64,000 nucleotides of DNA from Glandiceps talaboti (lineage: Eukaryota > Hemichordata > Enteropneusta > Spengelidae): NCBI RefSeq assembly GCF_964340395.1, contig NC_135550.1, forward strand, positions 4,500,601 to 4,564,600, read 5' to 3'. Shown here in pieces: positions 1 through 11,569 of the stretch (its first letter is position 1; every line of letters starts with the position of its first letter). Position numbers and translations under genes: made by a program. Under the pieces are notes generated by a model. The model searched no databases and had not been told where the DNA came from. It saw only the letters and a program-made list of their open reading frames with translations.

Positions 1-470
1 CACCATCAAGATAAAGAAGTTGTATCCCAAAAGACAGAACAAGACACCAAAAACATAAAATTGATACTTATTAACTTTTGGTATGGAAGTGTCACCGCAA
101 TGGGATGGACAGAGGGATGCTAGCTCTAATGCCTACTACAAATTTGGAATCCTACACATCCTAATAGGAAGGATCATCTCTATGATAACTATGAAGATGA
201 AGATTAAAAAAACTCTTGAGTTGGATGGAATACAGTACTTGTGATGCCAACTGGAAATTGAAAAAAAAAAACCGCTAATGCAATGGCTGGAATGAAATGA
301 ACCAGAAGATTTGGAAACCCCAACTACATGAATGGAATGTGTGCTTCTGGAATTCTCAGATGATAATGATGATAACCATTTATCAACATAATGAGTAGGA
401 GAAGTGGCTATTTGTATATGAAAGAATATACAGCAAGCCAAACAATTACAAACTATTCGTTTATAAATAA
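1..470. other. Left edge, no gene recognised
   Basis: Unique-looking AT-rich sequence before the first minisatellite. The open frames are short, match no family I recognise and show no splice-site structure. Confidence 0.5.
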
Positions 471-3400
471 AAAGGTCACCAATGTGAAACACACACAGTG
501 GATAAGTAAAAGGTACATACATAAAAATGCCACTAGTGTGACACGGACGCAATGGTGAGGTATATGAAAGAAAAGGGCCACTAGTGTGATATGTAAGCAG
601 TAGCGAAGTAAAAGGTACAAAAACAGACCCCAGTGTGAAACTGGCACTGGAGAGGTAAAGAACATAAAAAATATGATGAGTCCAGTGTTAAACAGACACT
701 GGAGAGGTAAAGAACATAAATGAAAAATAAGTAAATAAATTTATAAAAATAAAAAATAAACAAATGTGACAACCGCAGTGTGAAACAGACCCTGGAGAGG
801 TAATGCTCTTAAAAATATGACAACCCAGTGTGAAACAGACACTAAGAGGTAAATGACAAATAAAAAAATAAATAAATAAATAAATAAATAAAATGAAAAA
901 AACATGACGACCCAGTGTCAAACAGACACTGGAGAGGTAAATGACATAAATAAAAAATTAAAAAACATAACAACCCCAGTGTAAAACAGACACTGGCAAC
1001 ATAAATGACATAAATTAAAAAATAAAAATAAATAAAAAAATGTAAAAATGTGATGACTCTAGTGTCAAAGACACTGGAGAGGTAAATGACAAACAAACAA
1101 AAAATAAATAAAATAAAAAAAAAATGGATGGAAATGAAAAAAATAAAAAAATGTGAAGACTCTAGTGTCAAAGACACTGGAGAGGTAAATGACAAATAAA
1201 AAAAAAATAAAAAAAAAAAATAAAAAAATAAAAAAAACATGACGACCCAGTGTCAAACAGACACTGGAGAGGTAAATGACATAATTAAAAAGTAAATGAA
1301 TAAAATAAGAAAAAATATGAGGACCCCAGTGTGAAACACTGGAGAGGTAACGGACATAAAAAAATATGGTGAGCCCAGTGTGAAACTGACACTGGAGAGG
1401 TAAAGAACATAAAAAATATGATGAGCTCAGTGTGAAATAGACACTGGAGAGGTAAACAATATAAAAAAATATGAGGACCCCAGTGTGAAACAGACACTGG
1501 AGAGGTAAACAAGATAAAAAATATGATGAGCCCAGTGTGAAACTGACACTGGAGAGGTAACGGACATAAAAAATATGACGACCCCAGTGTGAAACTGACA
1601 CTGGAAAGGGAAACAACATAAAAAATATGATGAGCCCAGTGTGAAACTGACACTGGAGAGGTAAACAACATAAAAAATATGATGAGCTCAGTGAGAAACA
1701 GACACTGGAGAGGTAAAGAACATAAAAAAATATGATGAGCTCAGTGTGAAACTGACACTGGAGAGGTAAACAACATAAAAAATATGATGAGCTCAGTGTG
1801 AAATAGACACTGGAGAGGTAAACAAGATAAAAAATATGATGAGCCCAGTGTGAAACAGACACTGGAGAGGTAAATGACATAAATGAAAAATAAGTAAATA
1901 CATTTATAAAGATAAAAAAAAAAAAAAAATGTGACAACTGCAGTGTGAAAACAGACCCTGGAGAGGTAACGCTCTTAAAAATATGACAACCCAGTGTGAA
2001 ACAGACACTAAGAGGTAAATGACATGAATAAAAAATAAATAAAAAAATAAAATAAAATAAAGTAAAAAAAATATGACAACCCAGTGTCAAACAGACATTG
2101 GAGAGGTAAATGACATAAATAAAAAATAAAAAAAACATAACAACCCCAGTGTGAAACTGACACTGGAGAGGTAACGGACATAAAAAATATGATGACCCCA
2201 GTGTGAAACTGACGCTGGAAAGGGAAACAACATAAAAAATATGATGAGCCCAGTGTGAAACTGACACTGGAGAGGTAAACAACATAAAAAATATGATGAG
2301 CTCAGTGTGAAACTGACACTGGAGAGGTAAATGACATAAATGAAAAATAAGTAAATACATTTATAAAGATAAAAAAAAAAAAAAAAATGTGACAACTGCA
2401 GTGTGAAAACAGACCCTGGAGAGGTAACACTCTTAAAAATATGACAACCCAGTGTGAAACAGACACTAAGAGGTAAATGACATGAATAAAAAATAAATAA
2501 AAAAATAAAATAAAATAAAGTAAAAAAAATATGACAATCCAGTGTCAAACAGACATTGGAGAGGTAAATGACATAAATAAAAAATAAAAAAAACATAACA
2601 ACCCCAGTGTCAAACAGACACTGGCGACATAAATGACATAAATTAAAAAATGTAAAAATGTGACGACCCTAGTGTCAAAGACACTGGAGAGGTAAATGAC
2701 ATAAATAAAATGTAAATAAATGAATTGAAAAATGAAAAAAATAAAAAGATATGACGACCCCTGTGTTAAACAGACACTGCAAAGGTAAATGACATAAATA
2801 CAAAAATGGACAAAAATGAAAGAATAAAAAAATATGATGACCCGAATGTCAAACAGACACTAGAGAGGTGTAAATGACATAAATATAAAATCAAATAAAC
2901 AAATAATATTCCAAAAAAAAAAATATTACAAACCCAGTGTAAAACAGACACGGGAGAGGTAAATGACATATGAATAAAAAAAAATGAACAAAAATGAAAC
3001 AATTAAAAAATATGACAATCCCAGTGTCAAACAGACACTGGAGAGCTTAATGACATAAATAAAAAAATTAAAAAAATTAAAAAATGGGACAACAAAGTGT
3101 CAAACAGACACTGGAGAGGTAACGACGAAACAAAATATAGATAAATAAATAAAAAAAATAAAAAATATGACAACCCCTGTGTCAAACCAGGCACTGGAGA
3201 GCTTAATGACATAAATAAAAAAAAAATAAAAAAATGAAAAACAAATGGGACAACCAAGTGTCAAACAGACACTGGAGAGGTAAATGACATAAATAAAAAA
3301 TAAATAAATTAAAAATTAAAAAAATTTAAAAAAAATGGGACAACCAAGTGTCAGACTGACACTGGAGAGGTAAATGACAAACAAAAAAATAAATTAAAAA

Positions 3401-3640
3401 GTTGAAAAAATTAAAAGATATGACGACCCATGTGTCAGACACTGGAGCGGTAAATGACATAAATAAAAATTAAATAAATATATTAAAAAAAATTAAAAAA
3501 TGGGACAATCAAGTGTCAAACAGACACTTGAGAGGTAAATGACATGAAGGAAAAATAAATAGATTAAAAATTTTTTTAAAAAATGGCATAACCAAGTGTC
3601 AGACAGACACTAGAGAGGTAAATGACTTTAAAATATGAGG
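470..3640. repeat. Minisatellite A, irregular half with AT-rich spacers
   Basis: Dozens of copies of a roughly 30-base core (CCAGTGT, a 7-base spacer, ACACTGG, then GAGAGGTAA) recur along this stretch. The cores are separated by spacers of very different length, about 15 to 90 bases, made almost entirely of A and T with runs such as AAATAAATAAA and often starting GACATAAA. Core variants include CAGTGTC..GACACTG forms with a shorter loop. Units at 480-640 are diverged and mark the left border. A block at about 1860-2110 is repeated almost exactly at 2330-2590, so larger segments have also duplicated. The long minus-strand open frames here are products of the repeat. Confidence 0.9.
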
Positions 3641-3654
3641 AGCTCAGGAAAATG

Positions 3655-5560
3655 AAATGAAAAAATTGAGGCCCTCGGTGTGAAACAGACACGGGAGACG
3701 TAAAGCTCATGATCAATATGAGGCCCTCAATGTGAAAATAACATGGAGAGGTAAAGGATGTAAAGAAATATAAGGCCCCCAGTGTGAAGCAGACACTGAA
3801 AAGGTAATGGACACGAGAAATATGAGCCCCCAGTGTGAAGTCACTGGAAAGGTAATGGACACGAGAAGTATGAGGCCCCCAGTGAGAAATAGACACTGGA
3901 AAGGTAATGGACACGAGAAATATGAAGCCCCCAGTGTGAAACAGACACTGGAAAGGTAATGGACACAAAAAATTTGAGTCCCCAGTGTGAACCAGACACT
4001 GGAAAGGTAATGGACACAGAAAATATGAGGCCCCCAGTGTGAAACAGACACTGGAAAGGTAAAGGACACGAAAAATATGAGGCCCAGTGTGAAACAGACA
4101 CTGGAAAGGTAAAGGACACGAAAAATATGAGCCCCCAGTGTGAAACAGACACTGGAAAGGTAATGGACATGAGAAATACGAGCCCCCAGTGAGAAATAGA
4201 CACTGGAAAGGTAATGGACACGAGAAGTATGAGGCCCCCAGTGAGAAATAGACACTGGAAAGGTAATGGACACGAGAAATATGAGCCCCCAGTGTGAAAC
4301 AGACACTGGAAAGGTAATGGACACGAAAAATATGAGGCCCAGTGTGAAACAGACACTGGAAAGGTAATGGACACGAAAAATATGAGGCCCAGTGTGAAAC
4401 AGACACTGGAAAGGTAATGGACACGAAAAATATGAGGCCCAGTGTGAAACAGACACTGGAAAGGTAAAGGACACGAAAAATATGAGGCCCAGTGTGAAAC
4501 AGACACTGGAAAGGTAATGGACACGAAAAATATGAGCCCCCAGTGTGAAACAGACACTGGAAAGGTAAAGGACACGAGAAGTATGAGCCCCCAGTGTGAA
4601 ACAGACACTGGAAAGGTAATGGACACGAAAAATATGAGGCCCAGTGTGAAACAGACACTGGAAAGGTAATGGACACGAAAAATATGAGGCCCAGTGTGAA
4701 ACAGACACTGGAAAGGTAATTGGACACGAGAAATATGAGCCCCCAGTGTGAAACAGACACTGGAAAGGTAATGGACACGAAAAATATGAGGCCCAGTGTG
4801 AAACAGACACTGGAGAGGGAAAGGACATGAGAAATATGAGGCCCCCAGTGTGAAACAGACACTGGAAAGGTAATGGACACGAGAAATATGAGGCCCAGTG
4901 TGAAACAGACACTGGAAAGGTAATGGACACGAGAAATATGAGCCCCCAGTGTGAAACAGACACTGGAAAGGTAATGGACACGAAAAATATGAGGCCCAGT
5001 GTGAAACAGACACTGGAAAGGTAATGGACACGAGAAATATGACGCCCCAGTGTGAAACAGACACTGGAAAGGTAAAGGACACCACAAGAAATATGAGCCC
5101 CCAGTGTGAAAGAGACACTGGTGAGGTATTAATGGACACGAGAAATATGAGGCCCCAGAGTGAAACAGACACTGGAAAGGTAATGGACATGAGAATACGA
5201 GGCCCCCAGTGTGAAACAGACACTGGAAAGGTAATGGACACGAGAAGTATGGGGCCCCCAGTGTGAAACAGCCACTGGAAAGGTAATGGACATGAAAAAC
5301 ATGAGCCCCCCCCCCCCCCCCAGTGTCAAACAGACACTGGTGAGGTAATTAATGGACACAAGAAAAATGGGGCCCCCAGTGTGAACCAGACACTTGAGAG
5401 GTAAAGGACACAAGAAATATGAGGCCCATAGTGTGAAACAGACACTGGAATGACAATGGACACAAGAAATATGAGGCCCATGGTGTGAAACAGACGCTGG
5501 AAAGGTAACGGACATGAAAGTAAAGAGACAATTAGAAAGTGAGCCAGCAGTGTGAAACTG
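3655..5560. repeat. Minisatellite A, regular half (about 49-52 bp unit)
   Basis: This is the same core as the preceding block in an almost regular tandem array of around 38 units. Each unit reads AAATATGAGGCCC, then CCAGTGT and ACACTGG around a 7-base spacer, then AAAGGTAATGGACACG. Neighbouring units are nearly identical and differ mainly by the number of C's and the choice of GAAATATGAG or AAAAATATGAG, which indicates recent unequal exchange. Because the unit is not a multiple of three and lacks stops on the minus strand, all three minus frames stay open for more than 400 codons. I do not regard these as genes. Confidence 0.93.
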
Positions 5561-6330
5561 ATATAGTGGCTGAGTAAACTGAAATTTAAAAAAAAAATGA
5601 AATAAAGAAAAAACTGAGATCATATGGGTGAAACAGTTGCAGTTGTGAAGAAAGAATTACTCGGAAAAAGGACATCCCCAAGAATACAACAAAGGATGCC
5701 ACGTCTACTCTGATGATGTTGTTAATTTATGACATTTAAAGTACTTTACATGTACCAGACTGTTGTCATAACTACAGAAGACATATCTTGGTATTGAAGT
5801 TCACCAAGTCAGTTGTAATTCACTGGCTAGAAATTAAATACTGGACTGGAGATTGGATTGATATCCATAAAGTCGTGATAGTCAGATGGTCATTAGCCAA
5901 GAAGTATTACAGGCTTTGGTCATTGGCTGCCAAGTAAATCTCATCAGCTATTAGCTGTCAAAGCTAAAATACTGATCATTTACATGCATGCTGCTCTGAT
6001 GGCTATCATCTTGTATAGTTTGTAAACTGATCAAACATGTGGTGTTAATTGGTTGCAAACTCTTAAAACCAAACTGCTTGTTGGTTCACAGAAATCTTCA
6101 GTGATTTCTTTATCTGTACTAAATATACCTTGCTATATACTTATAGTTTTCAGTTCTAAACTGCCTGTTCTTGCAAACATAATGCAAGCCACTATGCAAG
6201 CTATTTGCTATCAGTCACATGACTGTTATAGATTAGCGGTGGACAGATGCGTAAGCGCGACAAATCTGGTAAACTGAAGACTTATAATGAAGCTAAGTTT
6301 GGTTAGTGTAAACCCATATAAATCTGTTTC
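5561..6330. other. Intergenic, nothing recognised
   Basis: No gene, RNA or repeat recognised. The one open frame (6053-6277, plus) has no family signature. Confidence 0.4.
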
Positions 6331-8040
6331 TCTCTTTTTCCCTACTCGGGTAACAAAGTGGACTCAATATTGAAGATGGACTCTCTATGGAAGAAAGTGT
6401 AAAGAAAAAAGATCAAAGTAATTATTCAGTTTATTTGATATTAATTATTACCTCTCTAATCCTTATGCATTATCACCACAATTGATAGAAGACAGTTATT
6501 AGAAGAGATATGCAAGTTTCAAATCTTGGAGTCAATATAAATTTTAAGTCTTTGTCAGTTGTGAAGAAATGGTTTTGAAATTGATCTTTTATTAAGGCTT
6601 GTATGGAGGGTAGATCAAGGTTAAGGGACCAAAATATGTCGTATATTTACGTAAAAACAACCTTATTGGATCACCATACATGTAAGTAAATCCTGGTTGT
6701 AAATCTGTATAGCTCTTTTCTACTCAGGTAACGCAAGTGACTCGCCATTGAAGAAGACGATACTGAAGAAACTTTATTGAAGAAAAAGTATATGAGAGGT
6801 ATGTATCTATATATTTCTATTCAGTTTATTTGATAAATTAAATGTTTTACTTTCTTTTCAGATCATACCCAGGAATGTGTACCGGTATTCCTAGAATTGA
6901 TGAAGAAAGCTTATTAAGAATGTTGTTAAAAAAAGAGAAGTAAGTTTCTTATTTTGAAATCTTGATGTTTTTATCAGTCGTGAAGATATGTTTTATCACT
7001 GGTTAGTTACCCAGGTTGTCTGTAGGGAAATGTAGATAATATCCAATTTCTTTCAAACCTGGCCTAAAGGTGCCATGTCAGATTGGACATATGCAAGGTT
7101 GACAGAACAGCCTAAACTGATCGATTATGAAAATTCAACCCTTTCCAGCATATCACAGATGCTTTTTAGTATTTTTATTTATTTTAAATTATGTCATATT
7201 CAGTCACATGGAAGTAATGTATTTGGGGGTACTGTATCTTATATCAAGACTTTTGGTTTTAGCCTGAACAGGCAGGCAGAACGGTTTGCAACTGGTGACC
7301 ACTACTTCATCTCTAAAACCCATTGGTAGTAAATTCTGTCCTGGTCAAATATGTAAGTGATGGTCACTTGTAAACTGGATTTTCTTTTGGTATTCACTTC
7401 ATTAATAATGTTATCATTGTTCTCAGATCTTACCAAGGAATAACTCATATGACCAGAATTGAAGAGGAATGCTAAAGAAGAAAGTTATCAAACAAGAAGA
7501 AGACTTAAGTAAAGTTTTGTAATTTTTGCAATATCTTCAAAGTTTGTTTTAATTACCCAGATCCTTGATCTTTATATTTCAAGTCAAATAGCCAAAATGT
7601 TCAAAGTGTGGATGTACAACTCTGACATCCATGGGCCACTTTCAACCAAAACCCTTCTATATACTTATGAATCACTTATTACAATCACAAAGCCTCAGAA
7701 GCAACTTGTCATTCACAACTTGGATATGTCCAACTCAGTAAAAGTTTTTTGCACAGAACATGACCACCTCATTACAAGGTATAGACTGAAGAATACCAGG
7801 TGAGATGTTAGGCGTGAACATAACAAAACACATTAAAATTTCAGTTCAGACTTCGCATTTGTAAATTGTATATTATTTGTAACTAGGATTTGTGATTTTG
7901 AAATTTTGCTTAGTTCACTAAGAATGTTTTTCCTTGTTTTCAGATTATACCTAAGAGGAACTTGTATGACAGGAATTGAAGAAGGAAGAGGAAAGAAAAC
8001 AGTTATTAGAAGATAAGAAAAGCAAGTTTCAAATTTTGGA
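6330..8040 (+). repeat. Repeated exon-like modules, first set
   Basis: Several related modules recur here. Each begins with a pyrimidine tract and CAG, then AT(C/T)(A/T)TACC, then an AATTGA(A/T)GA(A/G) core and a purine-rich end near a possible GT donor. Module starts are at about 6862, 7427 and 7944. Tail sequence like that of the third also lies at about 6485-6540. Translated, the modules read SYxG..TG.(P/T)RIEEE-like peptides that mostly end in a stop after 15-27 residues. They could be duplicated terminal exons of an unknown gene, or parts of a repeat that happen to look like exons. No recognised domain is present. Confidence 0.45.
7050..7640 (+). repeat. Diverged segmental duplication, copy 1
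   Basis: This segment aligns over its length with 8345-9010. Shared landmarks, in order: GTGCCATGTCA(G/A)ATTGGACATAT, GTTGACAGAACAGCCT, CATGTCATATTCAGTCACATG, GCCTGAACAGGCAGGCAGA, TTGCAACTGGTGACCACTAC, one exon-like module, and AATATCTTCAAAGTTTGTTT. Scattered differences and small indels show the duplication is not recent. Confidence 0.75.
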
Positions 8041-8221
8041 GTATATTCAAATTTTATGCTTGAGATTGGTTTCCCAAAATGTTCTCTATGCTTATGTGAA
8101 TGCACCATTTTTGATCACTGATACACACAATAAATAAATACTGGTATTAGGAATTGTTCATTAAGGTGTCATTAGTCCCTCATAGGTGGACTTACCAGGC
8201 TCAATCCATCCATCCATACAT

Positions 8222-8262
8222 GTGTGCATCTGTATGTATGTATATATGTATGTATGTATGTA

Positions 8263-8311
<49 letters not shown>

Positions 8312-8334
8312 ATGTATGTATGTATGTATGTTTG
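8222..8334. repeat. (TATG)n/(TG)n microsatellite
   Basis: Compound tetranucleotide and dinucleotide repeat with a (TG)n core flanked by (TATG)n on both sides. Open frames over it are artefacts. Confidence 0.95.
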
Positions 8335-8344
8335 TAATGCATCA

Positions 8345-9010
8345 TTTCTCGAACAAGCAATATCTGATTTCTTTCAAATCTGACATAAAGGTGCCATGTC
8401 AAATTGGACATATACATCTCACTTTATTTTGTGACATATGCAAAGTTGACAGAACAGCCTCAACTTGTCAATTATCGAAATTCAACCATTTCCTGAATAT
8501 CACAGACACTTTTTAGTATTTATTTATTGTCATTAATTTATTTTAAATCATGTCATATTCAGTCACATGAAAGTAATGTATTTAGGAATACTGTATCTTA
8601 TATCAAGTCTCTCTTGGTTTTAGCCTGAACAGGCAGGCAGATTGGTTTGCAACTGGTGACCACTACTTTATCTGGAAAACCTCATTGGTAGTAAATTCTC
8701 TCCTGGTCAAATGTGTCAGTGATTGTCACTTGTTTGTAAATTGGATTTTTGTTTGGTATTCACTTCATTAATAATGTTATTGTTTTCAGATCTTACCTAG
8801 GAAGAACTCATATGACCAGAATTGAAGATGAATGCTAAATAAAAGAAGAAAGTTCTGAAACAACAAGAAGAAGACGTAAGTAAGTTTATAATTTTTTGCA
8901 ATATCTTCAAAGTTTGTTTTAATAACCCAGAGCCTTGATCTTTACTGCTATGTTTCAAGTCAAATAGCCAAAATGTTCAGTGTGAATGTACACCTCTGAC
9001 ATCCAGGGGA
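8345..9010 (+). repeat. Diverged segmental duplication, copy 2
   Basis: Second copy of the 7050-7640 segment, with the same landmarks in the same order. It carries a 25-30 base insertion near 8415 and an exon-like module starting at 8790. Part of it also belongs to the interspersed family seen at 54150-55480. Confidence 0.75.
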
Positions 9011-9886
9011 GTGACACAAACCTGACACACAGTAGTCCACATATGCATGTATTAAAGTATGTTTCATATTCTCTGTGATATGTGAGGGGTGGCAGCCAAT
9101 GTTTTGTTGTTGAAATCAGAATATGAATAAATAATTTGACATGATAGGGGGATGGTTTGTTTTTGACATAGACTTATTGATAAGATTTTGCCCTGTTATT
9201 AGACCATGCCCATAGCACCTAGAATATGTATTACCAGCATTTATTACTTCAAAGCTGTCAATCTGAATCCTTTTCACAATGTGTAAAACTCTTATTGTAG
9301 ATTTTCATGTTGTTCTTAATAATTTCACAAGCTTTAAGTGAATGAATATTGAATTTTTTCAATGATTTTTCAATTACAGAAATTAACTAATACAGCCCAT
9401 GAGTTCTTCAAATGCTCTGCATTAAAGAGTGTGCTCAATTTGAATGAGTACTTACTCATAGACTTTTGATGCATCACAACAAAACATGTCGCTGTTTATC
9501 ACAGAGTTAAGATGTATGGGAGGAAGAAGTCTACCACTTAGTTCAAGGTTGGTGTAATGAAGTCAGTGGTGCAGGGAAGAGTGAACATTATCTCCAAGTC
9601 CTGTGAAAGATTTGTGATAACAATAATTTTTGATTGAGAACTTCCGATTACAAGTACTGGTATTTAAGCCTCAACAGGCATGTCATCTGGTGGGGGAGAG
9701 ACAGGAAATTACCATGTGCTATAGATATTATCAAAGATCCATGACTTTGACCTTCATATTCAAGATCAGCTAGCAATTGACTTCATACAGTTTCATGATA
9801 TTATGAACTGGCCAGCTACTTGTAGGACCAACATGTTTGACACCAATCCATTGTGTGAGTGCAATAGGGGCATGTATGATATTATA
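9011..9886. other. Intergenic, nothing recognised
   Basis: AT-rich sequence without a recognisable gene, RNA or tandem repeat. Confidence 0.4.
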
Positions 9887-10031
9887 CACATGTTGACTGA
9901 TCGCAAGGGCAACATATGTTTGTTTCTTTGAAGGACTGTGGGTCACCCCAACACAGTCTGTATCGGGGTGACACACAGTCCTGAGGGAATCTGACGTATG
10001 ATAGTATACAAGCACGATCAGTCAACATGTG
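9887..10031. repeat. Nested inverted repeat (long hairpin)
   Basis: The outer arms at 9887-9903 and 10015-10031 are perfect 17-base reverse complements (CACATGTTGACTGATCG). Inside, 9932-9949 and 9965-9982 form an 18-base stem with one mismatch (AGGACTGTGGGTCACCCC) around a 15-base loop. The intervening bases pair poorly. This is consistent with a small MITE-like element or a foldback relic; nothing shows that it is transcribed. Confidence 0.75.
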
Positions 10032-10327
10032 TTTTCTAACACACTTACTACATTCTCACTCTCTCAGCACATTCACTAAGTCTGTTCAGTATGGTAAACA
10101 CATGACGACAAGACAGAAAACAACACAGGTATACGAAAAACTGAACTTCTTTAATAATTACCAAATGTGTTCATTCCGAATACTTTTCTGGCACAAGGGT
10201 GGCAAGTTTGTCTTCAGAAATTTGTAAAAACAATTTCTATGCTTGTGTGACTCCAGGAGCCAACAGAAGACACCATGCTTCTTTGTTTTGAAAACAGAAC
10301 ATGTACACGTGCATGTATGACATCATC

Positions 10328-10396
10328 AGTCAACAGTTACTAGCACTGTTGCCCAGATAGGCAACAACACTAGACATGCTAGAACTGTTGACCAGT
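10328..10396. repeat. Imperfect hairpin
   Basis: The arms AGTCAACAGTTACTAGCA and its approximate reverse complement near 10379-10395 face each other, with an inner pair GTTGCC/GGCAAC. It lies 300 bp from the nested hairpin and shares the AGTCAACA word with it, so both may be parts of one decayed palindromic element. Confidence 0.45.
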
Positions 10397-10399
10397 AAA

Positions 10400-11200
10400 C
10401 GTCATTTGCAGTCAACAGCACAAAAACTCTACATACGTTGTGACCTTGTAATGACGAATCACAACACAAAAAATTTAGTAGGTGAGTTACAAATGAGCTT
10501 ATTGCACTTTTGTGATGAATTAACTGCACATTATCACACTTAATTGTGGGGCTATGTCTTTGAACATGTTGGAATACTTGTTTTTTATCATAAATGATTT
10601 TGAGGCTCATTGCATGTTGTAATGTAGCCTTGGTTGTGTGTATGTTTGATCAACTTTTGATTTAAACACTACTGGACCAATTGTCATGGTATTTGGCAAT
10701 AGTTTCATGGGTTAACTTGTCCACTTAAACAATTATTAACTCAAATACATATTGAAAGATTTTGTCTGTGAAATCACAAGACTAGTTGGTTTATTACGTT
10801 AGGTAGTGGTAATACTTTGGGCTAATGATAAATCTATATTCACTGCGAAATGATCAGATACCTCATATTTGATCCTCTTTCTAACTAAGTAGTACACAAA
10901 ACAAATACCATACTGGGAGAAAGAGGATTAAATTCATTGGAAAATTGACATTTTTGATTGAATTGTTATAAGGACTTTACAACCAGCTGATTAGGATAGA
11001 GAAGCTGGTGGAGAACCATTAACATTACAAAATTTTTTTGAAATTTAAGTAAACCAATACAAATCATTGTAATGATAGACTTGGTTGCTGCTGTTTTATT
11101 TTGTGCAAGCTTTAATCACCTTTATGTTCTCTAATGCTCTATGAACTTTTTAACACTAAACCTCACTTCTATAGTTTACTGTAATCTTAACTTAACCTAT
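10400..11200. other. Intergenic, nothing recognised
   Basis: No gene, RNA or repeat recognised. Confidence 0.4.
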
Positions 11201-11262
11201 AACCCTAAAACTATAACCCTAACACTAACACTAACACTAACACTAACATTAATCCCAACTAA
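11200..11262. repeat. Short CACTAA-type repeat with AACCCTAA words
   Basis: Two TATAACCCTAA words are followed by about five CACTAA hexamers. It is a short degenerate hexamer tract, too short and impure to be called an interstitial telomere. Confidence 0.6.
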
Positions 11263-11569
11263 TATTTAACAACAGTAACACTAACTATCTTTAGGTGATT
11301 CTTAAGTTTGCACAAATAAACAAGGCAACTAGTCTACCATTTCTAATATATTTGATTTTGGGATTTATTGTATATCAACAACAATTGGAGGAGTCACACA
11401 GGTTGTATGTTTGTTTATCCTTCATATCACAACTGTGTTCGTTTCACAGGTTGTGTGTATGTTCCATTTTATTCAACTATACATGCCCTCTGGATTACCA
11501 CTCCTTTTCCTCACACAAGTTTTTTTGAAAAGTATGTCCATCCCCAAAATGAAAGGTTTTTCACCCCCC

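Noticed and set aside
3576-5241. Three overlapping 420-500 codon minus-strand open frames
   Set aside because: All three frames translate the same tandem repeat because the unit lacks stops and is not a multiple of three. No start context, no splice structure, and no non-repetitive portion.
600-5545. CRISPR-like pattern: palindromic repeats with variable spacers
   Set aside because: Spacers are simple A/T sequence, not unique; spacing is irregular; no cas genes; and the surrounding DNA is eukaryotic with spliced genes.
9770-10015. 81-codon minus-strand open frame
   Set aside because: It overlaps the nested hairpin, which explains its composition.
11200-11262. Interstitial telomere
   Set aside because: Only two AACCCTAA-like words; the rest is CACTAA.
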